DNA of 64,000 bases from Bryum argenteum (GCA_037043015.1 CM073322.1:5157601-5221600); one strand, 5' to 3'. Numbered from the stretch's first letter, positions 1-12,211 are shown. Notes: a model not told the origin generated them from the sequence alone. Numbers and translations: made by a program.

Positions 1-397
1 ATTTTCAATGTAGTCCTCTGCTAAGTATTCAAATCTATCATCCAAGTCACGACCTTAAAAAACATTAAACATAAAAATTCGAGGCCCTTCCCCCCAATTA
101 ATTGGACATCCCTTACCATTTTTTTAGAGTCTTCATCCATGGAGGTTAAAATCTTAAGGTTTGGGGTGCTCTCATAAGATAATACCTCTTAGTATTCTTG
201 CAAATTAGGCAATGGCAAGCTTGTGGTATCCCTCGAAGGACACTAAAAATGTCTTATTTCTTTCCTTTCTACATCAAAGTATTTCTTTCTGCACATTACA
301 TGTATGATTCATTTTATTTTCGTTATTACAATTTCAAGTGATGCACCTCAGTAGATCGTTATCTTGCAAGCAATGTCACGTGCACAAATGTCTACAT
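1..397. other. AT-rich spacer left of the hAT element
   Basis: No coding signal, RNA gene or repeat pair could be recognised here. The stretch ends at the left target-site copy of the hAT transposon, GTTTGCAC at 398-405. Confidence 0.5.
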
Positions 398-405
398 GTT
401 TGCAC

Positions 406-3400
406 CAGTGTTGGTCTGTTATTAGGGGGTTTGGCGGGTATCTAAAAGGGTATCAATAGGGTATCGCTGAACCCGACCTGAGCAGTATGTGTAAACCCTA
501 AACCCGAAGCTTCTTCATACTCCGTCGTTATGTGCATTGTTGTACCTGCGCTTTGTACCAGATTGTGCGGATTTTGAGAGAACGATACACTTATTGGAAC
601 CAGCCTGTGCATTTGTGAGAGCAAGTACGGTAGGGTTTGTAATGTGCAGCAAGGAGAGGAGTGGGCTTCATTGTGGAGAGGAGTGGGCTTCATTGTGGAG
701 AGGAGTGGCTGTTATTGAAGATTGCGAAGATTGCCCAGGGATCAGCAACGACTTCAAAAATGTAACCCTTCTTCTCTTTGCGTTGTGTGCGGTTGTTTTT
801 GTGAAGGAAGCCCTTATCTCTTCCTAGGGTTACTGCTTTATCTTAGGGTTTTGGATTGTGATTGAGCGAGCGCACCATGTCGTCGTCTATTCAACCTTCG
901 TGTGCCGAAACCGCAGATCCGACAGAGAGCATTGACTTGGAGAGCGCCCAGCAGAATTGTGATGTGTTGCGGCCAATTTCGGAGGGTTTGGCAGCGGAGT
1001 CGGAAGCAGCTTGGCGGGCTTCATATGCGGCGTTGAGGGCGAATGCGAAGTTCTGGATACCTTATCATCGCAGCAGTGCCGTGTGGGCATTCTACCGATT
1101 GAAAGGGGACGACATGGTTGTCGATGTGAGGGGGACACAGAAGTTGCGATGCTGGGTTTGTCACCCAACCGAAGCTGAGTCGAGTAATTCAAGCGGGAGG
1201 GGCACAAGAGGGAGGAAGGGGATTTTGCAGTATAACCCAGCGCATGGGATCACCAGCATGAAGACACATGTGGAGAACGAGCACGCCGAGGAACTCGCAA
1301 AGTACGTGCGGGAGTCAGCAGCTGAAGAGGGAGACACGGGGAGGCAGAAGACCAAGAAGCGCAAGGGGGCACCGCCGTCATCGATCACGGCCTACTTTGG
1401 GAACGCAAAGCCCTACGCGAAGAATGATGTGCAGCAGCAGCGATTTCTTGAAGACCTGGTTTTGTTCATCGCTAAGAGTTACGAATCCCTTAGTATTGTG
1501 GAGTCAGCATGGCTGCGGAGGTTGATGATGCGGCGTGATCCGAAGGTAGTCTGCCCAAGTCGGAAGCAGTTGGTGCGTGAACATATTCCTGCGATGCTCA
1601 CCAAGACAATGGATCGGTATGTGTCACCACTCATCGACAGCTGCCAGACTGCCAGCATCACTTTCGACCTGTGGATGTCGCGAACCGGCTGGGACACGTT
1701 TGCCTTGGTGGTGAATTTCATTGATGACGGCTGGGTTCCTCGACATGTGACAGTTGGATTATTCAAGCGGGGATACATCAGGAGCAGCGTTGGCCGAGAT
1801 CGTCAAGCCTTTGCTGGAGCAGTTCAAGCTCACCGATAAAGTTGTGGCCTGTGTGAAGGACGAGGGTGCAAATTTGGCAACGCTTGAGAAGGCACTGCAG
1901 CTCACAAAGGTCGTGTGAGGTTAAGGGTTACCAAGCCCTTCTCATCTGCCTGTTTTGGTCATATCATGTCAAAGGTATGCAATTTCTTTTCGATCGCTCA
2001 CTTGCACCCGTCGTCACCATTCTTTATGAGGTCCCAATTATGCATTTCACCTACATTTTCAATTAAAAACGAAGAGCGTGAGTGTTCATTCACTATGCTG
2101 TAGTTCTCATTTGTTCAGCCTTCTCATTAAGCCCCACATTTTCTTTGTTTTTTGAAGATTCCATGCATGATAGAAGAGTTTATTAAAGAGTTTTGTGATC
2201 GGATGAGTACCTGGTCAGTGAGACCAAAGAGCGTGGCAAATCAGTTCAAATGAGTTCAAATGTACCTGTGGGTATGCTACGCAGGTATGCCAATACGCCA
2301 CCAACGACGAGCAGATGTGCAAGGGCATGAAGGAGGTTAGTTTGAAGGATGCGCAGAAGTCCCTGCAGTCCTGTATCACCTGGACAAAGAAGTCGGGAAA
2401 GGGACGGCAGGAGTGGAACAAAGCCTGCATCGACGCGGGGCTACCTACAAGAAAATTGAAGACACCTGTGAAGACTCGCTTTGCCTCCAAGGTGGTGCTG
2501 TTCCAGGAGACCCAGGCGTATGCTGATGGTATTAGCATTTGCTATAGAAGGCAGTCCTTGAAGCTGCAAGCTCGTGTTCCAAGCGGAATGACAAGGGCAA
2601 TCATGGAGAATCGTAAATCGGACTCAACCCGATGAGTGCGGCGGTGTGTGTTGAATCAAACCCGTGGATATTGGTTGCTCTCAGATGCCCTGGCTGCTGC
2701 GTTTCGGATGTCGATTGAGTTGCAGGGGGTGTATGATCATAGTTCAAGCGTAATTCCCCCTCTGCAGGTGGGAGATTTCGAGTCTGAAATCGAAATTTTG
2801 AAGGCAAGGATGGCGAAGACAGCTGTGGATGTGATGAAGCCTTTCCTTCGATTTTCTTTACAATTTGTGGCAGAACAGGCTCACAATATGTTGTCTTTGA
2901 TGCTGGACCCTCGCTTCAAGGGGCTGGAGTTGGTGATTCAGTACGTGGGAGTTGTTGCTGCAAAGCAAGTGGTGGAGGACTACGACAGAAAGGTATTGAT
3001 TCCTTACCTCGTGAAGGTGCACAAGTTCTTGAACCCTGGTGACTCCCCGGCCACGCAGCTTGATCCTGCTCCGTCGAACATTCTCTTTGGTGCTCCAGCG
3101 TCTGCGGAAGAAGCCTGCGAAGGTATCCTGATTGCGGAGCTGTCACTATTTCGGCGCCTGACCATTGTGCATCCAGAGGCGGAGGAGCCCCTAGCATGGT
3201 GGAAGGTCAATGCATCTCGTTTCCCCTCTGTTTCTTTTCTTGCACGTCAAATATTAGCCATTCCAGGATCTCAGATTGAGACGGAGCGGATTTTCAGCAT
3301 CGCCGGTGTGCTTACAAGTTTGCGCCGTTGTCGCCTTGGTTTGAATAACCTGGACAGCTTGATAATGATAAACAAGAACTGGCCTGATGATTCTCGGCAT

Positions 3401-3960
3401 GAATGCGAGGTCACCCCGTGGTCCGGGGATGTGAAAGAGTATTTCGCCAAGGAGATGGAACGGGTTGACGGTCGGGTCGAGATTGAGGAAGCTGGTTATT
3501 TCGAAGAGCAGGCTGAAGATGAGGAGTAGCATGTGCAGATTGTCTGCAATTTTGTGTGTGATCTGTGGCACTTGTAGGCAGCTATAGATTATAGTATTTG
3601 TAGGCAGCTACAGATTATAGTAGCCAGAATGACGTAGAGCAGGGGTCAGCGATATAATTCCAATGGGCAAACCTTCTTTGAAATGTACTCTCCATTGCAA
3701 GAGCTTCTGGGATTCTGCAGTGTGAATTTTGTGCTACAAAAAACCCTACCCGTATTGATAGTTGTCTGTTATCTCATGTGCTGATATTGACATTCTCATA
3801 CCGTTTGGAATTTGCTAAAAAGGACCTCATTCATATCAGTACTCTAACCCCCAAAATGGGAAAATGCAATACCATGTACCCTACTAATCCGGGTTTTTAA
3901 GGATTCTTCATTACTTAGAATCGGCTGGTATGACCAAAACTTGATAACAGACCAACACTG
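406..3960 (+). mobile_element. hAT DNA transposon, complete ends, decayed transposase
   Basis: The element is bounded by 17-bp perfect terminal inverted repeats, CAGTGTTGGTCTGTTAT at 406-422 and its complement at 3944-3960. An exact 8-bp target duplication flanks it, GTTTGCAC at 398-405 and 3961-3968. Eight-bp duplications and CAGTG-type ends are hallmarks of the hAT superfamily, and the internal ORFs match hAT transposase. Short tandem repeats sit inside: a unit of about 23 bp repeated near 653-709, and a duplicated 27-bp unit at about 3571-3624. The intact ends and duplication suggest a fairly recent insertion, but the transposase is broken, so movement would need a relative's enzyme. Confidence 0.95.
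877..3529 (+). pseudogene. hAT transposase (BED zinc finger, dimerisation domain), broken
   Basis: The first ATG in frame is at 877; an upstream TTG at 862 is not needed. The N-terminal part (877-1839) carries a BED-type zinc finger, C-x2-C (CWVC) followed by H-x4-H (HVENEH), and the start of the RNase H-like core (FDLWMSRTGWDTF). Near 1770-1800 the frame shifts by one: the continuing core (VKPLLEQFKLTDKVV) is read in another frame. Further shifts lie at about 1915-1940. A plausible 310-bp intron (1975-2284) joins HIMSK to VCQYATNDEQM in phase. The frame then runs to 3529 with one in-frame TGA at 2633-2635. The C-terminus is a classic hAT dimerisation domain (FPSVSFLARQILAIPGSQIE, then ERIFSIAG). 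Several independent lesions make this a pseudogene. Confidence 0.9.
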
Positions 3961-3968
3961 GTTTGCAC

Positions 3969-6200
3969 CTAATTACACTACGAGTGCATTTTTGATACCC
4001 ATTCTTGAAAATTGTGTTTGCCTACTTCCAAAATCATGAAAGATTCCCAATTTACCAATTACGGAGTTTGTTAGGTACGAAGTGATGTTGTGTAATCGCC
4101 TAGAAAATACTCCCTCTGTCCCATTATGATTTTCCAGTAGGTTCTCTCAAATCTACCTTTGGAGGTAGATTTGAGAGAACCTACTGGAAAATCATAATGG
4201 GACAGAGGGAGTATCTTGTTAGCAAGATTCCATTTTTTGATATTTAAGTTGATGGTGCCCAAACAACAAGGGACACGTATTGGGAGTGAAAAGTTCAAAA
4301 AAAGGAAAAACCACAAGACTTGGAGAAAACGGAATCTGGGAGGGGAAGGGAAGGGGACCCACACACACGGATGGGTTGGGGACTTGGGGTGGTATTGTAG
4401 ATACCGTAGGTTGACGGTAGTGTAGAGTCTATAGACTGTGCGGAGTGGTAATGAGGAGGGCTGGAGGGGCTGGGCAGGGTGTGTCGGAGCGACACAAATC
4501 ACGCTTCAAAGCCTCACCCACCCTCATTGCTAGTTGCCCAAGCGGACCGTGGCAACGAGCCAACATGGGGCCTTCGCGATCCTCCGCATTCGCCGATCAG
4601 TCGTCTGTCGCTGAAAACCCGGGCCCCGCAGCGCATGTCTAGGACTCCAGGCCCTACCGAGTGAATGCCTATGTCCGCCCCTTCCTTCCAACAGCAAACA
4701 GCCGCAACTACAGGCCGGCAGGCACCCAAGCCACTTGTACCACTTCATTCCAGTCCATATTTTCATTCCACTCCGGTCCGCGACATTGTCAAGTCAGCTG
4801 CCCTGCCGTGCGATCACTTGTGGATTCGGCAATTCCTGGTATCGTGTAGACTGCCCTGTAATCAGGATTGCCCTGCCCCTGCCACCATCCAAGCCTCCAG
4901 GACGCCTATAAATTGGGCTATTTCCGGCTCTATTCCCAAACATCTCGTGGCGCTCCATTTCCTCCTGTGCTAATCCCGGCTCATCGATCTATCACCACCA
5001 GGTCTGCCCACTGCGTTTCTTTTGCACTCTCTGCAGCGATGGTGTGCCATCGCAGCGTCTCCGTGTGTGAGAGCACTCCACATTGGTTCTAGTAGACTGT
5101 TGTCAAGGTTAGCAGGCAATGGCAGTGATTGATCGGTGTTAGATTGTTTTGCGTGGTTTTCGCTGTGGACAAGTGCGGCATGTCCTTTGATGAGAGGCGA
5201 TTGTGAGAGTGGTTTGATCTCATTCCGGACTGATTTGATCTTCGGGTGAGGATCGATGCCGAGAGGTCGATCTGATTGAACTGTCTGACAGAGTTGAGAA
5301 TGGTTGCCAGCATGTGATACGCTGGTTCTTCCATGCATTATCCGCCGAGTTTCTGGAACTGTAGTGTATGAGTTCAGTGGGCGGGTCGGAGTGTCGATGA
5401 GTACCGACATGGCGTTGACATTAGGTAGGAACCTATCGTGTGATAATATTTTTCGCATAGAAAAAGTAGCCATCGGGTAACGTGGAACATCTTTCATATT
5501 TTTCTGGAGCTGACTCTAAGTAAGCTATGGAAACGTATGTAAGAGTAGACACTATCCAATTGTCGAAGTCAGAAGGCAATGATGAATGGCGTGTAATAAG
5601 TCACCAATTAACAGAAGCTAGCAGACAGGCAGGCAAGCAGCAGTGCGCTGAACCCGATTCCGACTCGTTCGGCATTTCGGACGCGCGTCTTTTGAGAAAG
5701 ATGCGGAAAGAGTAGGTGGCGCCAAACACCGACCCCACCGGCTACAGTAGGCTTTGGCCCTGTTGATACCTCTGTCTCTTCGGCACCAACTGTACTCATC
5801 TTTAATGACCTCACAGCGCCCAATACCGAGATTTTTCACTCTGACCGCAATTCACGCAGCCGATCAGAAGTTTCTAGCGCAAGCATTTTGTGGCTACAGT
5901 GGTAGTCTGATTTGATGATTGAGTCTCTTCACGTATGCCTTTCTTCTCAGTCCTCACTAGTTTGCCGCGGACCTGCTCTCTCATTGACTCTAGTACCTCA
6001 CTTCTCGCTCCTGCCACTTGGTCTGGCTCCGATGTGTGCCTTCGGCGTGTTAGAATTACTCAAGTGATGAAGCTTTACGGTAGAATCACAGTAGCACCCG
6101 GCGCGCAAGCTTCTGCGAATTCGCCCAAGTGATGATGTTCCGCTTTTCCCGTGTGCAGATTTCTTCGTAAGTTCCTGTGTCCAAACACAGTGTAGGGACG
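3969..6200. other. Spacer upstream of ARD, with one MITE and a TATA-like site
   Basis: Apart from the palindromic MITE at 4108-4213 no gene was found. The part from 4430 to 6190 is richer in G+C than other spacers and may hold the ARD promoter and 5' leader. A TATA-like box (CTATAAATTGGG) lies at about 4906-4917, some 1.3 kb before the ARD start codon. It would imply a long or spliced 5' UTR, but no splice pair could be proved. The short ORFs here have no protein-like composition. Confidence 0.4.
4108..4213. mobile_element. Stowaway-like palindromic MITE
   Basis: A 106-bp near-perfect hairpin. Both ends read TACTCCCTCTGTCCCATTAT inward, the arms are about 51 bp each and the loop is only a few bases. 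CTCCCTCYGTCCC ends next to a TA dinucleotide are the signature of Stowaway (Tc1/mariner-type) MITEs. A shorter relative lies at 16583-16673. It has no coding capacity. Confidence 0.8.
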
Positions 6201-7991
6201 ATGGCGGTGGACACTACAACCCTAGTTCCGGCTGCTCCGGCTTCACAATCCAAGGTGCTTGCACTTGCATGAGGTTCAACTGCTGTCAGTTACGAAGTCT
6301 TTGCTGTATCGTTTGAGCAGCGGTTACAGTCAGTTAAAGCCCTGGAGTTTCTCTAACATCTTGTGGATGAGTTTTGGTCTAGCAGGAGGAGGTGAAGACG
6401 AAGAAGACTGAGCCCATTAACGCATGGTATTACAACGAGAACAGCGATCTGCCGTGCATGCCGCACCAGTACAGCCCCAACCGAGTTGTGTCTCAGGAGC
6501 ATCTCGATAGTGAGTCTAGATTCTCTACCATCTTGACCGCTTCGGTGAACCTACAGGCAGGCAATGGTAGTGTGTAGAGGTTCGCGTTTAGATTGAATTA
6601 GACGTCATTAATCGGAATCCCTCAAAGCCTGCACCGTCGATACCGTACTACGTAAGGAATTAGCACTTATGGAAGCAACGCTTATTCAAAGCAGTTGTAT
6701 GATTACAGCATTCTGCGTCCGAGACCCACTGATTGTAACTTTCGATTTTTCAGAGCTGGGTGTCCTCACGTGGACCGGGATTGAGACGGAAGGGTTTGAG
6801 AACAACGAATTTCTGAACAAGATTAAAGCTGTGCGCGGTTACAACTTCGAGGTACAGATACGATGCCTGAACGTGGATCCCGAGGCCTTAAAAAGAATAT
6901 GGATATTTATCCTCTTGCGAAGTCAACTCATAATAAATTGGAAGGCGGTGAGATGAAATTATCTTATTAGTGTGTTCACTTTAAAATTATTGTTTGTGCC
7001 AGGAGGTGTTGACTGTGACACCTGAGAAGCTGCCCAACTACGAGGAGAACACGAAGAAGTTCTTTACGGAGCACCTGCACGATCACGAGGAAATTCGATT
7101 CATCATCGATGGAGTAGGTTCGTTCTAACCTCACCGATACCAATCCCAATTAGCGCGACTGCAGTGTAGTGGACATACCAATCTGTAATGTCACAAGCCG
7201 TGGCTCCTGCAATCCGAAAGGATTAAGTGTAGTGATTCCGAATATCACAATTGCCGTTTCCGAAAGTTCCACACTAATAAGATGAGCGGTCGAATATATT
7301 AGATGGCAAGTCCGTTTACAGTACATTAGGCTGACCCAGTAGCTCCGATTTTCTAGGCTTCGAAGACGTGAGAGACTTCGATGGACAGTGGATCCGGATC
7401 GAGATCAAGAAGGGTGTCCTCATCGTGTTGCCGCCGGGCATGTACCACCGTTTCACACTCGACAAGGACCTCTATCTGAAGGTACAGATTACTTCCTTCC
7501 ATCAATCAGGCTGAATCGCTAGTTCGACAAATCACCCAAGAGAACTACTGAATTAATAGCTGGGTTTACCCAGAACATTCCCAATTGTCGACTGCAACAG
7601 TCTACATACATTGTAACAACTGTAAATGACTAGTATGTCTAGAGAGATTCAATCTGAATGCTTCCGTAATGTCAAACAGGCGCTTCTGTTGTATCAAGAG
7701 ACTCCTGACCGAATCCAGTTCGAGAAGAACCCGGTGACGGACGCCATGGAATGCCGGTGAGTGTCCCGATCCTTATCCCCATTTACTGATTCAAGATCGT
7801 GTGATTATAATACTGTTGTAGTGCATCGAGGACTAAACTGGGGGTGGTTGACCTGGGCGTGTGGGGCGCGTGGGGAACTTGGCAGGCTGGAGTATGTCCG
7901 GTCAGTGCTGGCACCTCCGAAAGAGGCGGACCCCGTCTCGGACAAAGTGATGGCGGCCGCTACCAAGGCTATGGAAGCTATCACAGTTTGA
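6201..7991 (+). CDS. ARD: Acireductone dioxygenase (methionine salvage)
   Basis: Cupin-fold metal enzyme that oxidises acireductone in the methionine salvage cycle; the Fe form gives 2-keto-4-methylthiobutyrate plus formate. Seven exons: 6201-6254, 6386-6509, 6754-6851, 7003-7117, 7357-7481, 7680-7756, 7886-7991. They join in frame to 232 aa, with stop TGA at 7989-7991. The start is the ATG at 6201 (MAVDTTTLV), followed by the family N-terminus (INAWYYNEN). Metal ligands are visible: H116, H118 and E122 in EHLHDHEEIR, and H161 in GMYHRF. The region after about residue 175 (ALLLYQETPDRIQF) is divergent from the usual plant ARD tail, and the last splice acceptor (7885) was chosen because it gives a protein-like tail (LEYVRSVLAPPKEADPVSD). 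Without that splice the protein would stop at 7760. DEP1, which makes the substrate, lies in the same window. Confidence 0.93.
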
Positions 7992-9160
7992 ATGCCCTCC
8001 ATCCATCCATCCATCCACCCATTCATCAAAACGTCGGAGCTACTGACTGCAGCATCATCAACACACACAGTTTATTATTCTTCAAGTGGCTGTCTCTTAC
8101 TAGTAACTTGGTGAGCTCCATTTTCATATAGAACAGCATCAAGATCATACACAGAGCTCCGTGATGTACTGTAGAACACAATGTTCGGATACTTACTAGG
8201 GAATTCGATCAGTGCCACCTCAGCTGTGGTCCGCCACGTCACTTTTGCCACGTCGGATGTGGCTGTTTGTAGATTGATACATGACCCTGTTGATGGGGGC
8301 AGTATATGGATCGTTCCCTTTAAAAAAACACTCTTTTTTGTACGTCTCCACTTTGGAGTATATATCGTGAATGAGAAAAATGGTTTTGGAAATTCTTCCT
8401 CTCCTTTCATTTCCTGTTTCATGTACATGGCCTACTGAGTTTGGATTGAAACCACCGATACGTCAATCACTTGCTTCATACTTACATGCACGTGTACGTC
8501 TGTTGTGTCTAATGTAGAGAGGTATTATTTTCAAGTATCTATTATATAGTCTTTGATTTCTCATTTAATTCAGTGTAGTGTCTGTTGTTAACCGGTATCT
8601 GTTTGTTTGAGTGAATAAATAGATTGACAAGGAGACATTGATACCGATTGACAACAGTCTGTACGACTTCGTTATGTACTTTGCAAGCTCTGTTGAAGTC
8701 ATTGTGCTGTACATTGTAATCTGCTTCGAAGTTGGATGTTTTTGTGATACTTGTTATTGTAATCAACCCCTTCTGTAGTTTTCATTTTCATAGCAGTCAT
8801 CATCTTGATACTTGGTCGTTTGAGCACAACTTCTATTTCCGCATAGAGCTAGGAATCGGGCCATAAGGTGCTTGCTCAGTTGCTCTTGCATTAGGTGTTG
8901 AGAAAGTTTCTCTTTGACAGCAAAATGTACATATGCATATTTGCTTATGCCAGTTTTCTCCTCTTTTATATTTGCACATGTATGATTGTAGTGCAATAAG
9001 GTATGCAGAGAAGTGGTACTTCGCATTCTTTATGCCTGGTAGTAAGCAACACTTGATGGACACAGTCATAATAGTTCAAGTAAATCTCAGTCACACGTTA
9101 AATTTTTAAGCCTCCGAGTCCTTTTCACAGGATGATGAATGCTTATGTTGTGTCTGGAAC
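7992..9160. other. ARD 3' flank and spacer
   Basis: It begins with the probable 3' UTR of ARD, which holds a short CCAT microsatellite near 7999-8020. Beyond that nothing coding was seen; the ORFs on both strands are low-complexity or start with non-ATG codons. Confidence 0.5.
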
Positions 9161-9529
9161 TTAACCCTTAAATGCCCATGGGTCCAAAACGGGCAGCCCA
9201 GAATTGGATCACAACATCTTTTGGACTTGGGCATCATGAATAGTGCACTTTTTGAACTTGGGCATTATGAATGGACCAATCAATGATGAGCTTGCAACCT
9301 CCTACAAGGTTATGTACAACCCCAACCTCGCTACCACAATCCTTTCCATGCACAAAATCACTCATACAAATTGTGATTTGAATTGTAAAATTTCACTTTT
9401 TGAATGCATCACAAGAAGGTGACCAGTTTGACATCAAAATATAAGTGAAAAGTTGAGTACAGTAAGAGCTACATGGAAGATTCTGTTGGAAGGTGACCCC
9501 TTGGGTCACCTTGGGCGTTTAAGGGTTAA
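9161..9529 (+). mobile_element. piggyBac-like MITE, TTAA-flanked, copy 1
   Basis: A 369-bp non-coding element bounded by TTAA on both sides. Its terminal inverted repeats are CCCTTAAA.GCCC and GGGCGTTTAAGGG. TTAA target sites and ends starting CCC are characteristic of piggyBac transposons. The interior (GGCAGCCCAGAATTGGATC, then TTTGGACTTGGGCAT) recurs in the copies at 9556-9924, 11205-11601 and 19530-19898. A small subterminal palindrome (GGTGACC..GGTCACC) lies near the right end. Together with copy 2 it forms a large inverted repeat. Confidence 0.85.
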
Positions 9530-9555
9530 GTCTGATTGTGAAAAGACTAGTTTGT

Positions 9556-9924
9556 TTAACCCTTAAACGCCCAAGCAAGCCCGAGGGGCTTGATTCCAAC
9601 AGAATCTTCCCTATAGCTCTGACTGTACTCAACTTTTCACTTATATTTTGATGTCAAACTGGTCACCGTCTTATGATGCATTCAAAAGTGAAATTTTACA
9701 ATTCAAATCACAATTTGTATGAATGATTTTGTGCTTTAAAAGGATTGTGGTAGGTAGGTTGGGGTTGTACATAACCTTGTAGGAGGTTGCAAGCTCATCA
9801 TTGATTGGTCCATTCATGATGCCCAAGTTTGTAAAGTGCACTATTGATGATGCTCAAGTCCAAAAGATGTTGTGATCCAATTTTGGGCTGCCCATTTTAG
9901 ACCCCATGGGCGTTTAAGGGTTAA
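9556..9924 (-). mobile_element. piggyBac-like MITE, copy 2, inverted
   Basis: Same family and length as copy 1 but in the opposite orientation and only 26 bp away. The ends are TTAACCCTTAAACGCCC and GGGCGTTTAAGGGTTAA. The two copies could pair as arms of about 369 bp in RNA or in single-stranded DNA. Confidence 0.85.
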
Positions 9925-11204
9925 TAGAGATTTGTACATTAGATATTTTGTGCAATATCTAAAACTTATGTGGACCATCAATCGACACAGAGTTTCATGA
10001 TAATGTTTCTTTGAAATGCTAATGACTGTTTGTAAATGTTTCAACCACTTCCTTTCACCTTATTGACTTGATCACCAATTGTACATTTGAAGTGGAAGAA
10101 AGCAATTACTCCTCATGTACTAAATCTCATTTTGAGTTGCGTAGAAGAGTGAACAAAGCATTGAGCCAAGACTACCTAAAGGGAGATCTCGTCATTTGGC
10201 CAATGCCTCCTGAAAACCAAAGTCAAGCTGCCAACAAGGTAGCTTGAGAAACAAATGGAACCCATAGAGATAGGGAGCCCTACATAAGAGCTTAAATAGA
10301 GGAGCTCATAGAGAAACAAAAAAGCTCATAAAGCCATGAACAAATAGAATTCTAAGAGCTACCATTTGGCAATTAACTTGAAGGAACTAAGCTTTCACCA
10401 ATTACCCCTCATCTAATTGATACTATCAGTACTTGGAGCTTCAACCAATTCCTCATTGTGGTTATAAAAATTTGAGCAATTGAAATCTTAAAATTGCTTT
10501 TATGGTTATTACAATCCCTTTCACCTGTATGGTACTATCACCCCGCATGGATATTTGAAGATGCTTTGTCTTTTAGCAGAATATTATCATGAGGACTTGG
10601 ACATTTGAAGATGCTTCAACCTTGACATTTGAAAATGAGTGAAGCTCACAGTAGAAGATGCTTCAACTATGACCTTTAAGTTACTTCAATGTGACCTTTG
10701 ACGATACTTCAATTGACCTTTGAAAATACTTCACTTTATCTTCAATTGAAGATACTTCACTCTATCTTTGAAGATACTTCAATCTCACCTTTGAAAATAC
10801 TTCACCTTTTAAGATGCTTAAAACCTCACCGCTCTCAATATGCTTCAACTTGACCTCTCAAGATGCTTCAACCTTTTGCTAAATGACACTGTTGCCACTT
10901 GGATATTTGAAGACGCTTTAATCGCTACATAACACTATCACGGCGCAGACATCTAGACATACTTTAATTAAAAGCCATATGACAACACCACAGCTTGCTT
11001 AATTTACACGACAATATTAGTCTTCCTTCATCTGTGAGCAATATGACAAATATCAAAGCTTGAATATATGAAGATTCTTCAACTCTCACTATCACCCCAT
11101 GAACATTTTGTGGATATGCTTTAAGATATATGAATTTACAACTCAATCATCGAGCTATGTGATACTACCTGTCATGAGACATGTAGAGATCCTTAACCCC
11201 AAGC
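9925..11204. repeat. Spacer with degenerate tandem repeat of TTGAAGATACTTCAA type
   Basis: Most of this AT-rich spacer has no features. From about 10540 to 10930 a degenerate array alternates GACCTTTGAAGATACTTCAA-like units with a period of roughly 20-25 bp. Isolated related units continue to about 11110 and reappear near 11690-11760. Each unit contains a GAAG..CTTC dyad. No gene was recognised. Confidence 0.6.
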
Positions 11205-11601
11205 TTAACCCTTAAAGGTCCTTCCACTCCTCAATGGGCAGCCCGAAATTGGATCTCAGCATCTTTTGGACTTGGGCAACATGAATAGTGCACTTTTTGA
11301 ACTTGGGCAACATGAATAATGCACTTTTTGAACTTGGGCAGCATGAATGAACCAATCAATGAGTTTGCAACCTCCTACAAGGTTTTGTACAATCCCAACC
11401 TACCTACCAAAATCCTTCCAAAGCACAAATCACTCATAGAAATTGCGAGACGAATTGTAGGATTTCACTTTGTAGATGCATCACAAAAAGGTGACCAAAA
11501 TGATATAAAAAAATAAGTGAAAAATTGAGAATCAAAAGAGCTACAGGCAAGATTCTGTTGGAAAACAGCCCGAGGGGCTGACAGGCGCCTTTAAGGGTTA
11601 A
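11205..11601 (+). mobile_element. piggyBac-like MITE, copy 3, with internal triplication
   Basis: TTAA-bounded member of the 9161 family (397 bp). The left end TTAACCCTTAAAGGTCC is slightly diverged, and the right end reads GGCGCCTTTAAGGGTTAA. It is longer than its relatives because a segment of about 30 bp (ACTTGGGCAACATGAATA, then GTGCACTTTTTGA) is repeated three times near 11270-11345. Confidence 0.8.
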
Positions 11602-12211
11602 AGGACATTATCGTCAATGATATATCTTGAAATAATTCAATCTTAGGCTAATTTGGAATGATATTGTCACTTAGTTGAATCATTGATGATGCTTCAACCA
11701 ATCACACTTTTTCTAAATGATACCAACACTTGACACTATGACTCCTTGAATATCTAAAAGTATTCCAATCACTTATGCTCCACCATAACACTGCAAGAAA
11801 TATGAGGAAGTTCACATACCATGCAATTACGAAACTCTATAAATCCAAACACATCTCTGCACAGATCAAACGACTTTACCGTTCACACATTTGGAACGTT
11901 AGGCTGATGAAGTCTTTACAGGCATATTCATTATTCATCACTAAAAGCGAGCATAAGGCCCTCGCAATGGGGAAAAAGGAGAACACAGCTTGGCAATGTA
12001 CCAAGAGACAATAGATGCGTGCATGTTGAGGAACAGTAAATTATCAAATTATTCAAATCGTCTTTCATCCCAGAATTACAGTTTCTCCAAAACAATGTAC
12101 ATGTTACTGACCGATTTTGTGTAACGTGGAGAATGTATTGGGGAGCCCAAATCCTAATTTTGAGTGTAATCAAACAAAGCTGCCATTTCACAACCCAGAA
12201 AACTTGAAAAT
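11602..12211. other. Spacer and 3' flank of NCL
   Basis: No gene was seen. The right half probably contains the 3' UTR of the minus-strand NCL gene, whose stop codon is at 12212-12214. Confidence 0.45.

Noticed and set aside
5089..5497. Overlapping minus-strand ORFs upstream of ARD
   Set aside because: No domain, no splice context, and composition typical of antisense to leader sequence.
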